From: Verrucomicrobiia bacterium
GTDB lineage: Bacteria > Verrucomicrobiota > Verrucomicrobiia > Limisphaerales > UBA11358
NCBI GenBank assembly: GCA_031290985.1
Contig: JARLJW010000028.1
Span: forward strand, 1 to 47,641
Reading direction: 5' to 3'
Length of the DNA stretch: 47,641 nucleotides
The notes below the pieces were generated by a model. That model did no database searches. It was not told where the DNA came from and worked only from the letters and a program-made list of their open reading frames with translations. This document shows positions 16,443 through 24,301 of the stretch, one piece after another. Positions within the stretch are counted from its first letter, which is position 1; each line of letters opens with the position of its first letter. A program made the position numbers and the translations under genes.

Positions 16443-19096
16443 ACGGACTGCGTACGCTGCCGACAATTGACCTGTTGTTGCAACGGTTCACGTTGCGCCA
16501 CTGGCGTTCCGCGCCGCGCTCGACCGCCCTGCAGATCCTCATCCTCGCGCTCGGCATCGCGGTGTTCTTCTCCATCCGTCTCGCGAACCGCGCCGCCGTG
16601 GGCAGCTTTCAAAATTTCACCGGCCTGCTGTCGCAGTCCAGTGACTGGCAGATCAACGCATCCGCCGGTGAACTCCCGGTTTCCGTCCTTGGCGAGCTCC
16701 GGGCCGCGCTCGGCGATGAACCTATTGAAATCATCCCGGTCCTTGAAACCACCGCCGTCCTGGCTCGCAGTGACAACCAGGCCGATGAACACATCGGCTC
16801 GCGGCAAACCTACCACCTGCTCGGGCTGGACCTTGTCGCCGTCCAAAACCTGGCGGTAGGCGACGACAGCGATCATAGTTGGTTCAACCAGCAACTCGCC
16901 GCCACGAATGAATCTGGCGGCAACCGCTTCTGGCAGTTGTTGCAGCAAACCAACGCCGTCTTCATCAGCCCGGCGCTGGCGAAAACCTCGCACCTCAAGC
17001 CCGGCGACCGTCTCCGGGTCGTCATCGATGAAAACGTGGTGGACCTGGACATTGCCGGCCTGATCCCCACCTCGCCCGCCCGTCCGCAGCCGCCGGAAAA
17101 TTTGCTCGTCATGGATTTGCCCGCGCTTCAGCAACTCGGACACCGCGAAGGCAGGCTGGACCGTGTCGAATTCATCGTGCCGGACGGCCCGCGCGCCGAC
17201 CTTCGCCGCGCGGAACTCCGCAACCAGGTCGCCGCGCTCGGCAAAGACCGCTGGCAGGTTTTTTCACCCGCCGACCGCCGCGCCAGCGCGGCAACGATGA
17301 CGCGCGCCTTCCGGATGAACCTCACCATCCTCTCACTGGTGGGCCTGCTGGTGGGCCTGTATCTCATTTTTCAAAGCCTCGATGGCGCGGTCGTCCGGCG
17401 GCGCGAAGAAATCGGCGTGTTGCGTTCGCTGGGCGTGACGGAAAAAATCATCCGCTGGGTGTGGCTGCTGGAAGCGGCGCTGCTGGGGCTCATCGGCGGC
17501 GTGCTGGGGGCGCTGCTCGGGTGGGGCGGCGCGCAGCTCGCCGTGCGGCTCGTCGGGCGCACCGTCAACGCGCTTTATTACGCGACCACCGTGCAGTTCG
17601 CACAACTGGACGGCACGGAATTTTTTATGGCGCTCACGCTGGCCGTCGCCGCCAGCCTGGCGGCCGGCTGGTGGCCGGCGCGGCAGGCGGCGAAAATTCC
17701 ATCCGCGCAAATCCTTTCACGCCATGCCGGGAGCCAGGAAAGACGGACGATTTTTCAATCCGCGCGTTTCGCCTTCCTGTTGCTGGCCGCCAGCGCCCTC
17801 CTGACCTGCCTGCCGCCCCTCCGCTTTTCCGGCGCGCTGCGTTTTCCGCTGGGTGGTTATATGGCGGCGCTTGGCCTGATCCTGGGCGGGGGGATTTTGT
17901 GCAGCCGGCTGCTGAAATTATTCGCGCAGGCCCTGCGTTTCACCGGCCAGTATTCCATCTCGGCCAAGATCGCCACCAGCCATCTGGTAAAAACCTCCAG
18001 CCGGCATCGTCTCGCGGTGGCCGGGTTGCTCAGCGCGGTGACCATGGCCGCGGGCATGCTCATCCTCGTCGCCAGCTTCGAGACCACGATGCGCGGCTGG
18101 GTGAGCAACACGTTCTGGGCGGACCTTTACGTCCGCAGCGATGGCGCGCAAGGCCCCTCGACCCAAAACCGCATCTCGCCGGCGACGTGGCACGTCATCG
18201 CCACGAACCCCATGGTGGCCGACCTGAACGTGATGCAGTCCGCCGCCATCGAGATCGGCGGCGTCAGCACCATGTTCGTGGGCGTGGACATGGGCTTTTC
18301 CCACCGTCATCCCAACCTGACCTGGCGGCAGCCGCCGGTGGATGAAAAAATCTGGGACTACAATCAAGACGAACAGCTCGCGCTCATCAGTGAAAGTTTT
18401 TCCGACCGTTTCCGCGTGCGGCGGGGCGACCGCATCACCATTCCCACGCCCGCCGGGTACAAGCAATTGACCATTGCCGGGGTGTTTTCGGATTACGGCA
18501 ACGAACGCGGGGCGCTCATCGTGGAGCGCCGCCATTTTGCCGCGTGGTATGGCGATGAACTTGCAACGAGCCTCATCCTGTTTACGCGTCCGGACGTCAC
18601 GCCGGAAACCGTGCAAGCCGCCCTGGAGGCGCAATTTCCCGGCCTTTCCATTGTGACCAATCGTTATCTGCGCTCGGAGATCTTGCGCGTGTTCCGGCAG
18701 ACATTTTCGGTGACTTATGCGCTGGAACTCATCGGCATCATCGTGGCGGTCGTCGGCCTCGGCATGACGCTTTCGAGCATTCTCCTCGACCGGCGAGGCG
18801 AATTGACCACGCTCCGCGCGCTCGGCTGGCGGCGGCGTGAAATGGCGCGGGCCACGGCGGTGGAAGGTGCGCTGCTCTCGGTCTGCGGCGTGGCCGGCGG
18901 CATGGCGGTAAGCCTCGGCCTCGGCTGGATTTTGATCTACGTCATCAACAAGCAAAGCTTTGGCTGGACCTTGCAGTTCGCGATTCCCTGGCTCTCACTC
19001 GCCGCGCTTGGACTGTTGGTGATCACCGTCGGCACGGTCGTCACCTATCTCATTGGCCGTTGGGGTTCCGGCCTGCCGGCGGACCAGGAAGAATGA
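16439..19096 (+). CDS. FtsX-type ABC transporter permease
   Basis: This 885-residue inner-membrane permease has the duplicated FtsX/MacB layout: an N-terminal helix (about 33-50), a long periplasmic domain, a first membrane block with VRRREEIGVLRSLGVTEKII (about 318-337), a second membrane segment and periplasmic domain, and a final FtsX block with LLDRRGELTTLRALGWRRRE (about 782-801). It pairs with the ATPase at 15738 and the exported lipocalin-like protein at 19101. In other bacteria this trio is annotated as an ABC system with a secreted AttH-domain protein. It probably extracts or moves a lipid-like substrate from the membrane. The role is inferred from the family. Confidence 0.9.
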   Translation: MNGLRTLPTIDLLLQRFTLRHWRSAPRSTALQILILALGIAVFFSIRLANRAAVGSFQNFTGLLSQSSDWQINASAGELPVSVLGELRAALGDEPIEIIPVLETTAVLARSDNQADEHIGSRQTYHLLGLDLVAVQNLAVGDDSDHSWFNQQLAATNESGGNRFWQLLQQTNAVFISPALAKTSHLKPGDRLRVVIDENVVDLDIAGLIPTSPARPQPPENLLVMDLPALQQLGHREGRLDRVEFIVPDGPRADLRRAELRNQVAALGKDRWQVFSPADRRASAATMTRAFRMNLTILSLVGLLVGLYLIFQSLDGAVVRRREEIGVLRSLGVTEKIIRWVWLLEAALLGLIGGVLGALLGWGGAQLAVRLVGRTVNALYYATTVQFAQLDGTEFFMALTLAVAASLAAGWWPARQAAKIPSAQILSRHAGSQERRTIFQSARFAFLLLAASALLTCLPPLRFSGALRFPLGGYMAALGLILGGGILCSRLLKLFAQALRFTGQYSISAKIATSHLVKTSSRHRLAVAGLLSAVTMAAGMLILVASFETTMRGWVSNTFWADLYVRSDGAQGPSTQNRISPATWHVIATNPMVADLNVMQSAAIEIGGVSTMFVGVDMGFSHRHPNLTWRQPPVDEKIWDYNQDEQLALISESFSDRFRVRRGDRITIPTPAGYKQLTIAGVFSDYGNERGALIVERRHFAAWYGDELATSLILFTRPDVTPETVQAALEAQFPGLSIVTNRYLRSEILRVFRQTFSVTYALELIGIIVAVVGLGMTLSSILLDRRGELTTLRALGWRRREMARATAVEGALLSVCGVAGGMAVSLGLGWILIYVINKQSFGWTLQFAIPWLSLAALGLLVITVGTVVTYLIGRWGSGLPADQEE

Positions 19097-19100
19097 TGCG

Positions 19101-20336
19101 ATGAGAACACTGAACACGGATTATTCACAAGCCGGCATGGTAGGGCGCGCCACTCCGTGCGCGCCGCCGGCTGCCCACCCACGCGTGCGGCGGGCAGAGG
19201 ACTGCCCGCCCTACCAGCGCTGGCTCGTCATTTTCGCACTCCTGGTGATGGCCTCATGCGCCATGGCGGATGAGGCCAAAACTGCCGACGGCTTCGCCCT
19301 GCCCCAGCCTGGTCACCAGTTCTCATTTCCGCGCGACCACGGCAGCCATGATGATTTCAAACTCGAATGGTGGTATGTCACCGGCCATCTGTTTGGCGAT
19401 GACGGCCGGCGGTTCGGCTTTCAGGCAACATTTTTCCGCAGCGCCAGTCCGCTCACCGGCCGGTCCGGCCCTGACGATTTTAGCTTTGGCCATGAAAAAC
19501 TCTTCCTCGCGCACATGGCCTTGCTCGACGTGAAGTCGGGGAAATTTTTGCATCAGCAACGCTTGAACCGTGATGGCTGGGATGCATTCTCGGCCACCAA
19601 CGGTCTGGACGTCCAGAACAGCAACTGGTCGCTGCGCATGACAGACACCAACCGTGAGACCATGGACCTGCGCGGTTCATTCGGTAACGGAACCTCGCTG
19701 CAACTGGAATTGCAACCCCGCAAACCGCTTGTGGTGTTCGGGCAAAATTCTGTTTCGCGCAAGGCCGTCGATCCGTCGGCGGCAAGCTATTATCTCACGT
19801 TCCCGCGTCTGCGTGCCGCCGGCCAGGTGCGGCTCGATGACGAAACCAACCGCGTGCAAGGCGAGGCTTGGATGGATCACGAGATCAGCAGCAGCCAACT
19901 GGGCACGGAGCAGGCGGGCTGGGACTGGTGCTGCCTCCAGCTCAAGGATGGCCGCGAAATCATGGCCTACCGGATGCGCCGCAAAGATGGCACGCCGGAC
20001 CCCTATTCAACCCTCGCGTGGGTCGCCACCAACGGCGTCGTTACCCATCTACCCTCGGCGGAATTTAAAATGGAAACCGTGCACACCTGGAAAAGTCCGG
20101 TCACCGGCGCCGTTTATCCCGTGAGCATCAAATTACAAACTCGCGACCCGCAGACCGGCCGGCCGATTGGTTTTCTCCTTGAACCGCTCGCCGATGATCA
20201 GGAACTCTCGGGCCACGGCAGCCCCGTGTACTGGGAAGGTGCCTGCCGCATCCGCGACGAGGCCGGCAAAGAAATCGGCTCCGCATTTCTCGAACTGACC
20301 GGCTACGCCAGCGATCTGGGAAAAAGCCTGCGTTAA
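19101..20336 (+). CDS. Exported AttH/CrtC-type lipocalin-like protein
   Basis: This 411-residue protein belongs to the AttH/hydroxyneurosporene-synthase-like group (COG5621). The core opens with HDDFKLEWWYVTGHLFGDDG and continues with RFGFQATFFR, EAWMDHEISS near the middle and DWCCLQLKDGREIMAYRMR (part). These proteins form two lipocalin-like barrels and probably bind or convert a lipid. The signal peptide (WLVIFALLVMASCAMA) begins only at residue 41. The preceding residues 13-38 are encoded by a palindromic repeat (19139-19215). The true start is therefore uncertain: the ATG at 19101, the ATG at 19137 and a GTG at 19185 are all in frame. It lies four bases after the permease stop, so it belongs to the ABC operon. 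Confidence 0.85.
   Translation: MRTLNTDYSQAGMVGRATPCAPPAAHPRVRRAEDCPPYQRWLVIFALLVMASCAMADEAKTADGFALPQPGHQFSFPRDHGSHDDFKLEWWYVTGHLFGDDGRRFGFQATFFRSASPLTGRSGPDDFSFGHEKLFLAHMALLDVKSGKFLHQQRLNRDGWDAFSATNGLDVQNSNWSLRMTDTNRETMDLRGSFGNGTSLQLELQPRKPLVVFGQNSVSRKAVDPSAASYYLTFPRLRAAGQVRLDDETNRVQGEAWMDHEISSSQLGTEQAGWDWCCLQLKDGREIMAYRMRRKDGTPDPYSTLAWVATNGVVTHLPSAEFKMETVHTWKSPVTGAVYPVSIKLQTRDPQTGRPIGFLLEPLADDQELSGHGSPVYWEGACRIRDEAGKEIGSAFLELTGYASDLGKSLR
19139..19215. repeat. 77-bp palindromic repeat inside the start region of the AttH-type gene
   Basis: The outer arms are GGTAGGGCG (19139-19147) and CGCCCTACC (19207-19215). Inside, GGCGGGCAG-AGGA-CTGCCCGCC (19189-19210) is a perfect 9-base stem, and a GCGCGC-rich hairpin lies at about 19144-19165. 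Such TAGGGCGCGCC-type units are usually intergenic; here the element is read through in frame before the signal peptide. Confidence 0.85.
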
Positions 20337-20371
20337 CGACGGCTTTCGGTGATGGAGCCGCGCATATCAGT

Positions 20372-20410
20372 CCTCTCTCCCCTCCGAGGGGAGAGGGTTA
20401 GGGTGAGGGG
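20372..20410 (+). repeat. CTCTCCC/GGGAGAGGGTTAGGGTGAGGGG hairpin repeat (truncated name)
   Basis: The stem CTCTCCCCT (20375-20383) pairs with AGGGGAGAG (20387-20395), followed by GGTTAGGGTGAGGGG. Related copies lie at 35056-35095 and 44607-44644. It separates the convergent AttH-type and 20416-21105 genes and may also serve as a transcription stop. Confidence 0.75.
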
Positions 20411-20415
20411 TAAAG

Positions 20416-21105
20416 CTATCCCTTCTTCGCCACCGTCCGCAGCACTTTCAGCGTCTCCGGCAGCTTGTAATGCCGCTTTAAACCCACGTCACCCAGCATG
20501 CCCGCCGGCACACGCGCAACGAATTCAGGAAAACTTTTCTCGACGCGATCCTTCAAAAGCTTTTGCCCGGCCTTGGAAGCCCAGAACTCATCCTCAATTT
20601 TTGTCAGCGCAATCGCCGCCTCGTCATTCGTCATGTTCTCGCGCTTCGCCAGCGCCCAGAGCATTTCCTGATCGCCCGGCAGGGCAACGGGGAATGAAAC
20701 AAACTTCAGCGTGATCTCCTGCTCATCACTGGCTTCGGAGCCCGGCGGGCGCACCGGTATCCGGCTGTGAAATTGCGTGCCATCCGGCAGGGACACATCC
20801 ACCCGCAAACCTTTGCCGTCCTCATTCGGCTCGATGTCCAGGTCCGCATCACCCAGCCCGGCGATAAGCTGCTGCTTCACTTCTTCCAGCGTCTTTGCTT
20901 CCAGATTCGGCAGTTCGATCCGCTCGCAAAATTTCTCGAAAGATTTGACCCGGTTCTTGGCGCGTAATTCCTCCTGGCAGGCAATGTAAATGCGTTCCGC
21001 AAACTCAGCGTCCGGCGCGATCTTGGGCAAAATGCTGCGCAACAGGTCGAGCAACTGCGCCTGTTCGTCTTGTTTGGACTTCGTCGGTTTCTTTTCTTTG
21101 GCCAT
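20416..21105 (-). CDS. Protein of unknown function downstream of tex
   Basis: This 229-residue protein has a Lys-rich start (MAKEKKPTKSKQDEQ) and no signal or membrane segment, so it is likely cytoplasmic. A helical N-terminal part (20-85) contains AERIYIACQEELRAKNRVKS and FEKFCERIELPNLEAKTLEE. A central beta-rich stretch (90-140) includes LRVDVSLPDGTQFHSRIPVR. The C-terminal half has ENMTNDEAAIALTKIEDEFW and a DRVEKSFPEFVARVP segment. I recognise no family. It starts 12 bases after the tex stop, so it is probably co-transcribed with tex and may share a link to RNA metabolism by context only. Confidence 0.8.
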   Translation of the reverse strand: MAKEKKPTKSKQDEQAQLLDLLRSILPKIAPDAEFAERIYIACQEELRAKNRVKSFEKFCERIELPNLEAKTLEEVKQQLIAGLGDADLDIEPNEDGKGLRVDVSLPDGTQFHSRIPVRPPGSEASDEQEITLKFVSFPVALPGDQEMLWALAKRENMTNDEAAIALTKIEDEFWASKAGQKLLKDRVEKSFPEFVARVPAGMLGDVGLKRHYKLPETLKVLRTVAKKG

Positions 21106-21117
21106 AAATCTGTTTGT

Positions 21118-23403
21118 TCAATTGCCTTTGTTCTTGTTCAACGCCGCCGTAAACCAGTCCACCGCCGCCGGCTTGGCCGGCTGCGCGGGGCGGTTGAACC
21201 CGCCGCCTGCCGGACGCGGCGCGGCCGGTGAGGTGCGCTGGCCCGTCGTGCTGGGCCCGATCTGCGGCGCCGCCTTCATTGACAGCGCGATGCGTTTGCG
21301 CGGCAGATCCACTTCCGTCACGGTCACCGTCACCCGCTGCGAAACTTTGACGACCTCCGCCGGATCCTTGATAAAGCGGTCAGACAACTGGCTGACATGC
21401 ACCAGCCCATCCTGATGCACCCCGATATCCACGAAGGCGCCGAAGGCGGTGACGTTCGTGACGATGCCGGGCAGTTTCATGCCGGGCTTGAGGTCTTCCA
21501 TCTTTTCCACCCCGGACTGGAATGAGAACACCTCAAATTTCTGGCGCGGATCGCGTCCGGGCTTCGCCAGCTCGGCGATGATATCAGTCAAGGTCGGCAA
21601 GCCCACGGTTTCCGTGACGTATTTCGGCAACTGGATCTTCTGCCGCAACCCGGCATCGCGCATCAAATCGCTGACGGAGCAGTTCAGATCCTTCGCCATG
21701 CGGTCCACGATGGCATAACTCTCGGGGTGAACCGCACTCGCATCCAGCGGATGCGCACCGTCACGGATGCGCAAAAAACCCGCCGCCTGTTCAAACGCCT
21801 TTTCGCCCAGCCGCGGCACCTTCTTCAATTCCGCGCGCGACTTGAACGGCCCGTTTTCATTGCGATAAGCCACGATGTTCGCCGCCAGCGCCGGGCCAAG
21901 GCCGGAAACGTAGGCCATCAGCTGCTTGCTTGCCGTGTTGAGTTCCACGCCCACGCCGTTCACACAACTAATCACCACATCATCCAGGCTGCGCTTGAGC
22001 GCGCCCTGCTCCACATCGTGCTGATACTGGCCCACGCCGATGGATTTCGGGTCGAGCTTCACGAGTTCCGCCAGCGGATCCATGAGCCGGCGGCCAATGG
22101 ACACCGCGCCGCGCACCGTCAAATCCTGGGTGGGAAATTCCTCCCGCGCCACTTCCGAAGCGGAATAGATGGAAGCGCCGCTTTCATTCACCATCACCAC
22201 CGGAATCGTTGACGGCAGTTTGAGCGCCTTCACAAACGTTTCCGTCTCGCGGCTCGCCGTGCCGTTGCCGATGGCGATGGCCTCGATCTGGTATTTCTTG
22301 ATCATGCTCAATAACGCCATTGCGGCCTCGCGGGCCTCCCCGGCGCTGGCGGCGGTTGGATAGATCACGTCGTTGTGCAACAGCTTGCCCTGCCGGTCCA
22401 GGCAGACGATTTTACAACCGGTGCGGAAGCCGGGGTCAATGGCCAGAACATTCTTGCTGCCGAGCGGTGAAGCGAGCAGCAGTTCGCGCAAATTATCTGC
22501 AAACACCCGGATCGCCTCGGTATCCGCACGCTTCTTGGTTTCCATGCGCAGCTCCACTTCAATCGCGGAGCCCAACAGGCGTTTGTACGCATCCTGCACT
22601 GCGAGCCGCACTTGTTCCGCCGCCGGGCCCTTGCCTGTGACAAACAGCGGCTCCAGCATCGGCAGCACGGATTCTTCCGGCGGCACGATGCGCATCATCA
22701 GGAAGCCTTCCGTCTCACCGCGACGGATCGCCAGCAGCCGGTGGCTGGGGATTTTGCCGATGGGTTCGCTCCAGTCAAAATAATCTTTGAACTTGGCCGC
22801 CGCCTCCTGCTTGTCGGACATGACTTTCGATTTCACCACGCCCTCGCTCCAATAAAGGTCACGCAGCTTGGCGCGGGCGGTTGCGTCATCGCTCACGCGC
22901 TCGGCAATGACATCGCGTGCGCCTGCCAGCGCCGCCGCCACATCCGCCACCCCCTTTTCCATGCTGACATATTTTGCGGCCTCAGCCTGCGGGTCGGCGG
23001 TGGCTTGCTGTTGAAGCAACAAATCCGCGAGCGGTTCCAAGCCTTGTTCCTTGGCGATCATCGCGCGCGTACGGCGCTTCGGACGGTACGGCAGATAGAT
23101 GTCCTCCAGCCGGGTGACATTGTCGGCGGCGGTGATATCCGCCCTGAGGCGGTCGGTCAGGAGATTGCGCTCGGCAAGCGATTTGAGGATGGCCTCGCGG
23201 CGGCCATCAAGATCCGCCAGGCCGATCAATCGTTCCCGGATGCTGGTCACCGCGACTTCATCCAGCGAACCGGTCGCTTCTTTGCGATAGCGGGCGATAA
23301 ACGGCACGGTGGCGCCCTCGGCAAACAGTTTGGCGGTGGCGACCACCTGCCGCGGCTGGATTTTCAGTTCGCCGGCGATTTTTTGGATGTGGGCTTCGTT
23401 CAT
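21118..23403 (-). CDS. tex: Tex-type RNA-binding transcription accessory protein
   Basis: This 761-residue protein matches Tex across its length: an N-terminal helical domain with VPFIARYRKEATGSLDE (34-50), the YRPKRRTRAMIAKEQGLEPL segment, the YqgF/RNase H-like domain with VLAIDPGFRTGCKIV (about 322-336), the HhH region with LNTASKQLMAYVSGLGPALA and a C-terminal S1 domain with GIVTNVTAFGAFVDIGVHQD (about 650-670) and GLVHVSQLSD. A Gly/Pro/Ala-rich tail follows. Tex binds RNA and affects transcription and stress responses in several bacteria. It is divergent from the TetR gene and leads a likely two-gene operon with 20416-21105. Confidence 0.95.
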   Translation of the reverse strand: MNEAHIQKIAGELKIQPRQVVATAKLFAEGATVPFIARYRKEATGSLDEVAVTSIRERLIGLADLDGRREAILKSLAERNLLTDRLRADITAADNVTRLEDIYLPYRPKRRTRAMIAKEQGLEPLADLLLQQQATADPQAEAAKYVSMEKGVADVAAALAGARDVIAERVSDDATARAKLRDLYWSEGVVKSKVMSDKQEAAAKFKDYFDWSEPIGKIPSHRLLAIRRGETEGFLMMRIVPPEESVLPMLEPLFVTGKGPAAEQVRLAVQDAYKRLLGSAIEVELRMETKKRADTEAIRVFADNLRELLLASPLGSKNVLAIDPGFRTGCKIVCLDRQGKLLHNDVIYPTAASAGEAREAAMALLSMIKKYQIEAIAIGNGTASRETETFVKALKLPSTIPVVMVNESGASIYSASEVAREEFPTQDLTVRGAVSIGRRLMDPLAELVKLDPKSIGVGQYQHDVEQGALKRSLDDVVISCVNGVGVELNTASKQLMAYVSGLGPALAANIVAYRNENGPFKSRAELKKVPRLGEKAFEQAAGFLRIRDGAHPLDASAVHPESYAIVDRMAKDLNCSVSDLMRDAGLRQKIQLPKYVTETVGLPTLTDIIAELAKPGRDPRQKFEVFSFQSGVEKMEDLKPGMKLPGIVTNVTAFGAFVDIGVHQDGLVHVSQLSDRFIKDPAEVVKVSQRVTVTVTEVDLPRKRIALSMKAAPQIGPSTTGQRTSPAAPRPAGGGFNRPAQPAKPAAVDWFTAALNKNKGN

Positions 23404-23595
23404 TTCAAAAGCGGGCGCATGGTTTAGCCAAGAGCGAACGCCATGTAAAATCGAAACCGGAAAAATTTATCAACCGCTGACGCCGGGGGGATCATTTTCT
23501 GGATGTTTAAGCTGCCGGATCCGGTCGGGCACCCCCGTGGCCGGAAAGCGCCAATCCAGCCATTAACATAAATTGTCATCCCCTGCACAAATTAT

Positions 23596-23623
23596 AGTTG
23601 ACCGGTTGTATAAATATATTATG
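23596..23623 (+). promoter_or_regulatory. Possible promoter for the TetR-efflux operon
   Basis: TTGACC (23596-23601) and TATGGT (about 23618-23623) are separated by 16 bases in an unusually AT-rich patch of an otherwise GC-rich window. This is a weak match by eye only. Confidence 0.3.
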
Positions 23624-23656
23624 GTGTTCCCGGCGGTGACAAAACCGCACCGAATT

Positions 23657-24259
23657 ATGGGCCGAACCAGCGATGCCAGAGAAAAGCTTTTGTCCGTGGC
23701 GTTTGATCTCATCCATGAGAACAGCTACGGCGCCGTGGGCGTGGATCAGATCTGCAAGCGCGCCAAGGTCAACAAGGGCAGCTTCTACTATTTTTTCAAG
23801 ACCAAGACGGATCTGGTTGTCGCCGCCTATGAGGAGCACTGGCGGTTGAAGGAGCCGGATTACGAACGCATTTTCGCCCCGCACCATGCCCCGCTGCAGC
23901 GTCTGGAGTTGTGGTGCGATTACATCCGCCAGGTGCAGAAGCTGCGGTATAAGAAATATGAGCAGGTCTGCGGCTGTCCTTACACCAGCGTGGGCGGCGA
24001 ACTGGCCACGCAGGACAAAAAAATCCGGCTCAAGACCCGTGACTTGATCGACCGGCATGTCAGATATTTGACAGGCGCGATCGCTGACGCCATGTTGACC
24101 GGCGTGGCCGCGCCCGGCGATGCCGAAGTCAAGGCTCGGCTCGTGCATGCGTTTGTGGTCGGCTTGTTGTTGCGCGCCAAAATTTACAACGACCTGAAGG
24201 TCCTCAACCATCTGGAAGAGGCGATTTTCCCGCTGATGGGGTCAAAAGTCCCCCAATAA
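23657..24259 (+). CDS. TetR-family transcriptional regulator of the RND efflux operon
   Basis: This 200-residue TetR-type regulator has an N-terminal DNA-binding domain: AREKLLSVAFDLIHENSYGA (7-26), helix-turn-helix around 28-47 (VDQICKRAKVNKGSFYYFFK) and KTDLVVAAYEEHW. The C-terminal ligand domain includes a CGCPYTSVGGELATQD segment found in relatives. It lies 42 bases upstream of an RND efflux gene in the same direction, so it very probably controls that operon, perhaps being released by a pump substrate. The ATG at 23657 was chosen because the TetR domain begins there; in-frame starts at 23621 and 23573 would add an unrelated leader. Confidence 0.88.
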   Translation: MGRTSDAREKLLSVAFDLIHENSYGAVGVDQICKRAKVNKGSFYYFFKTKTDLVVAAYEEHWRLKEPDYERIFAPHHAPLQRLELWCDYIRQVQKLRYKKYEQVCGCPYTSVGGELATQDKKIRLKTRDLIDRHVRYLTGAIADAMLTGVAAPGDAEVKARLVHAFVVGLLLRAKIYNDLKVLNHLEEAIFPLMGSKVPQ

Positions 24260-24301
24260 GGACCGGTTTCACCTTGATTTAATAACCCGCAGTAAATTTG
24301 T

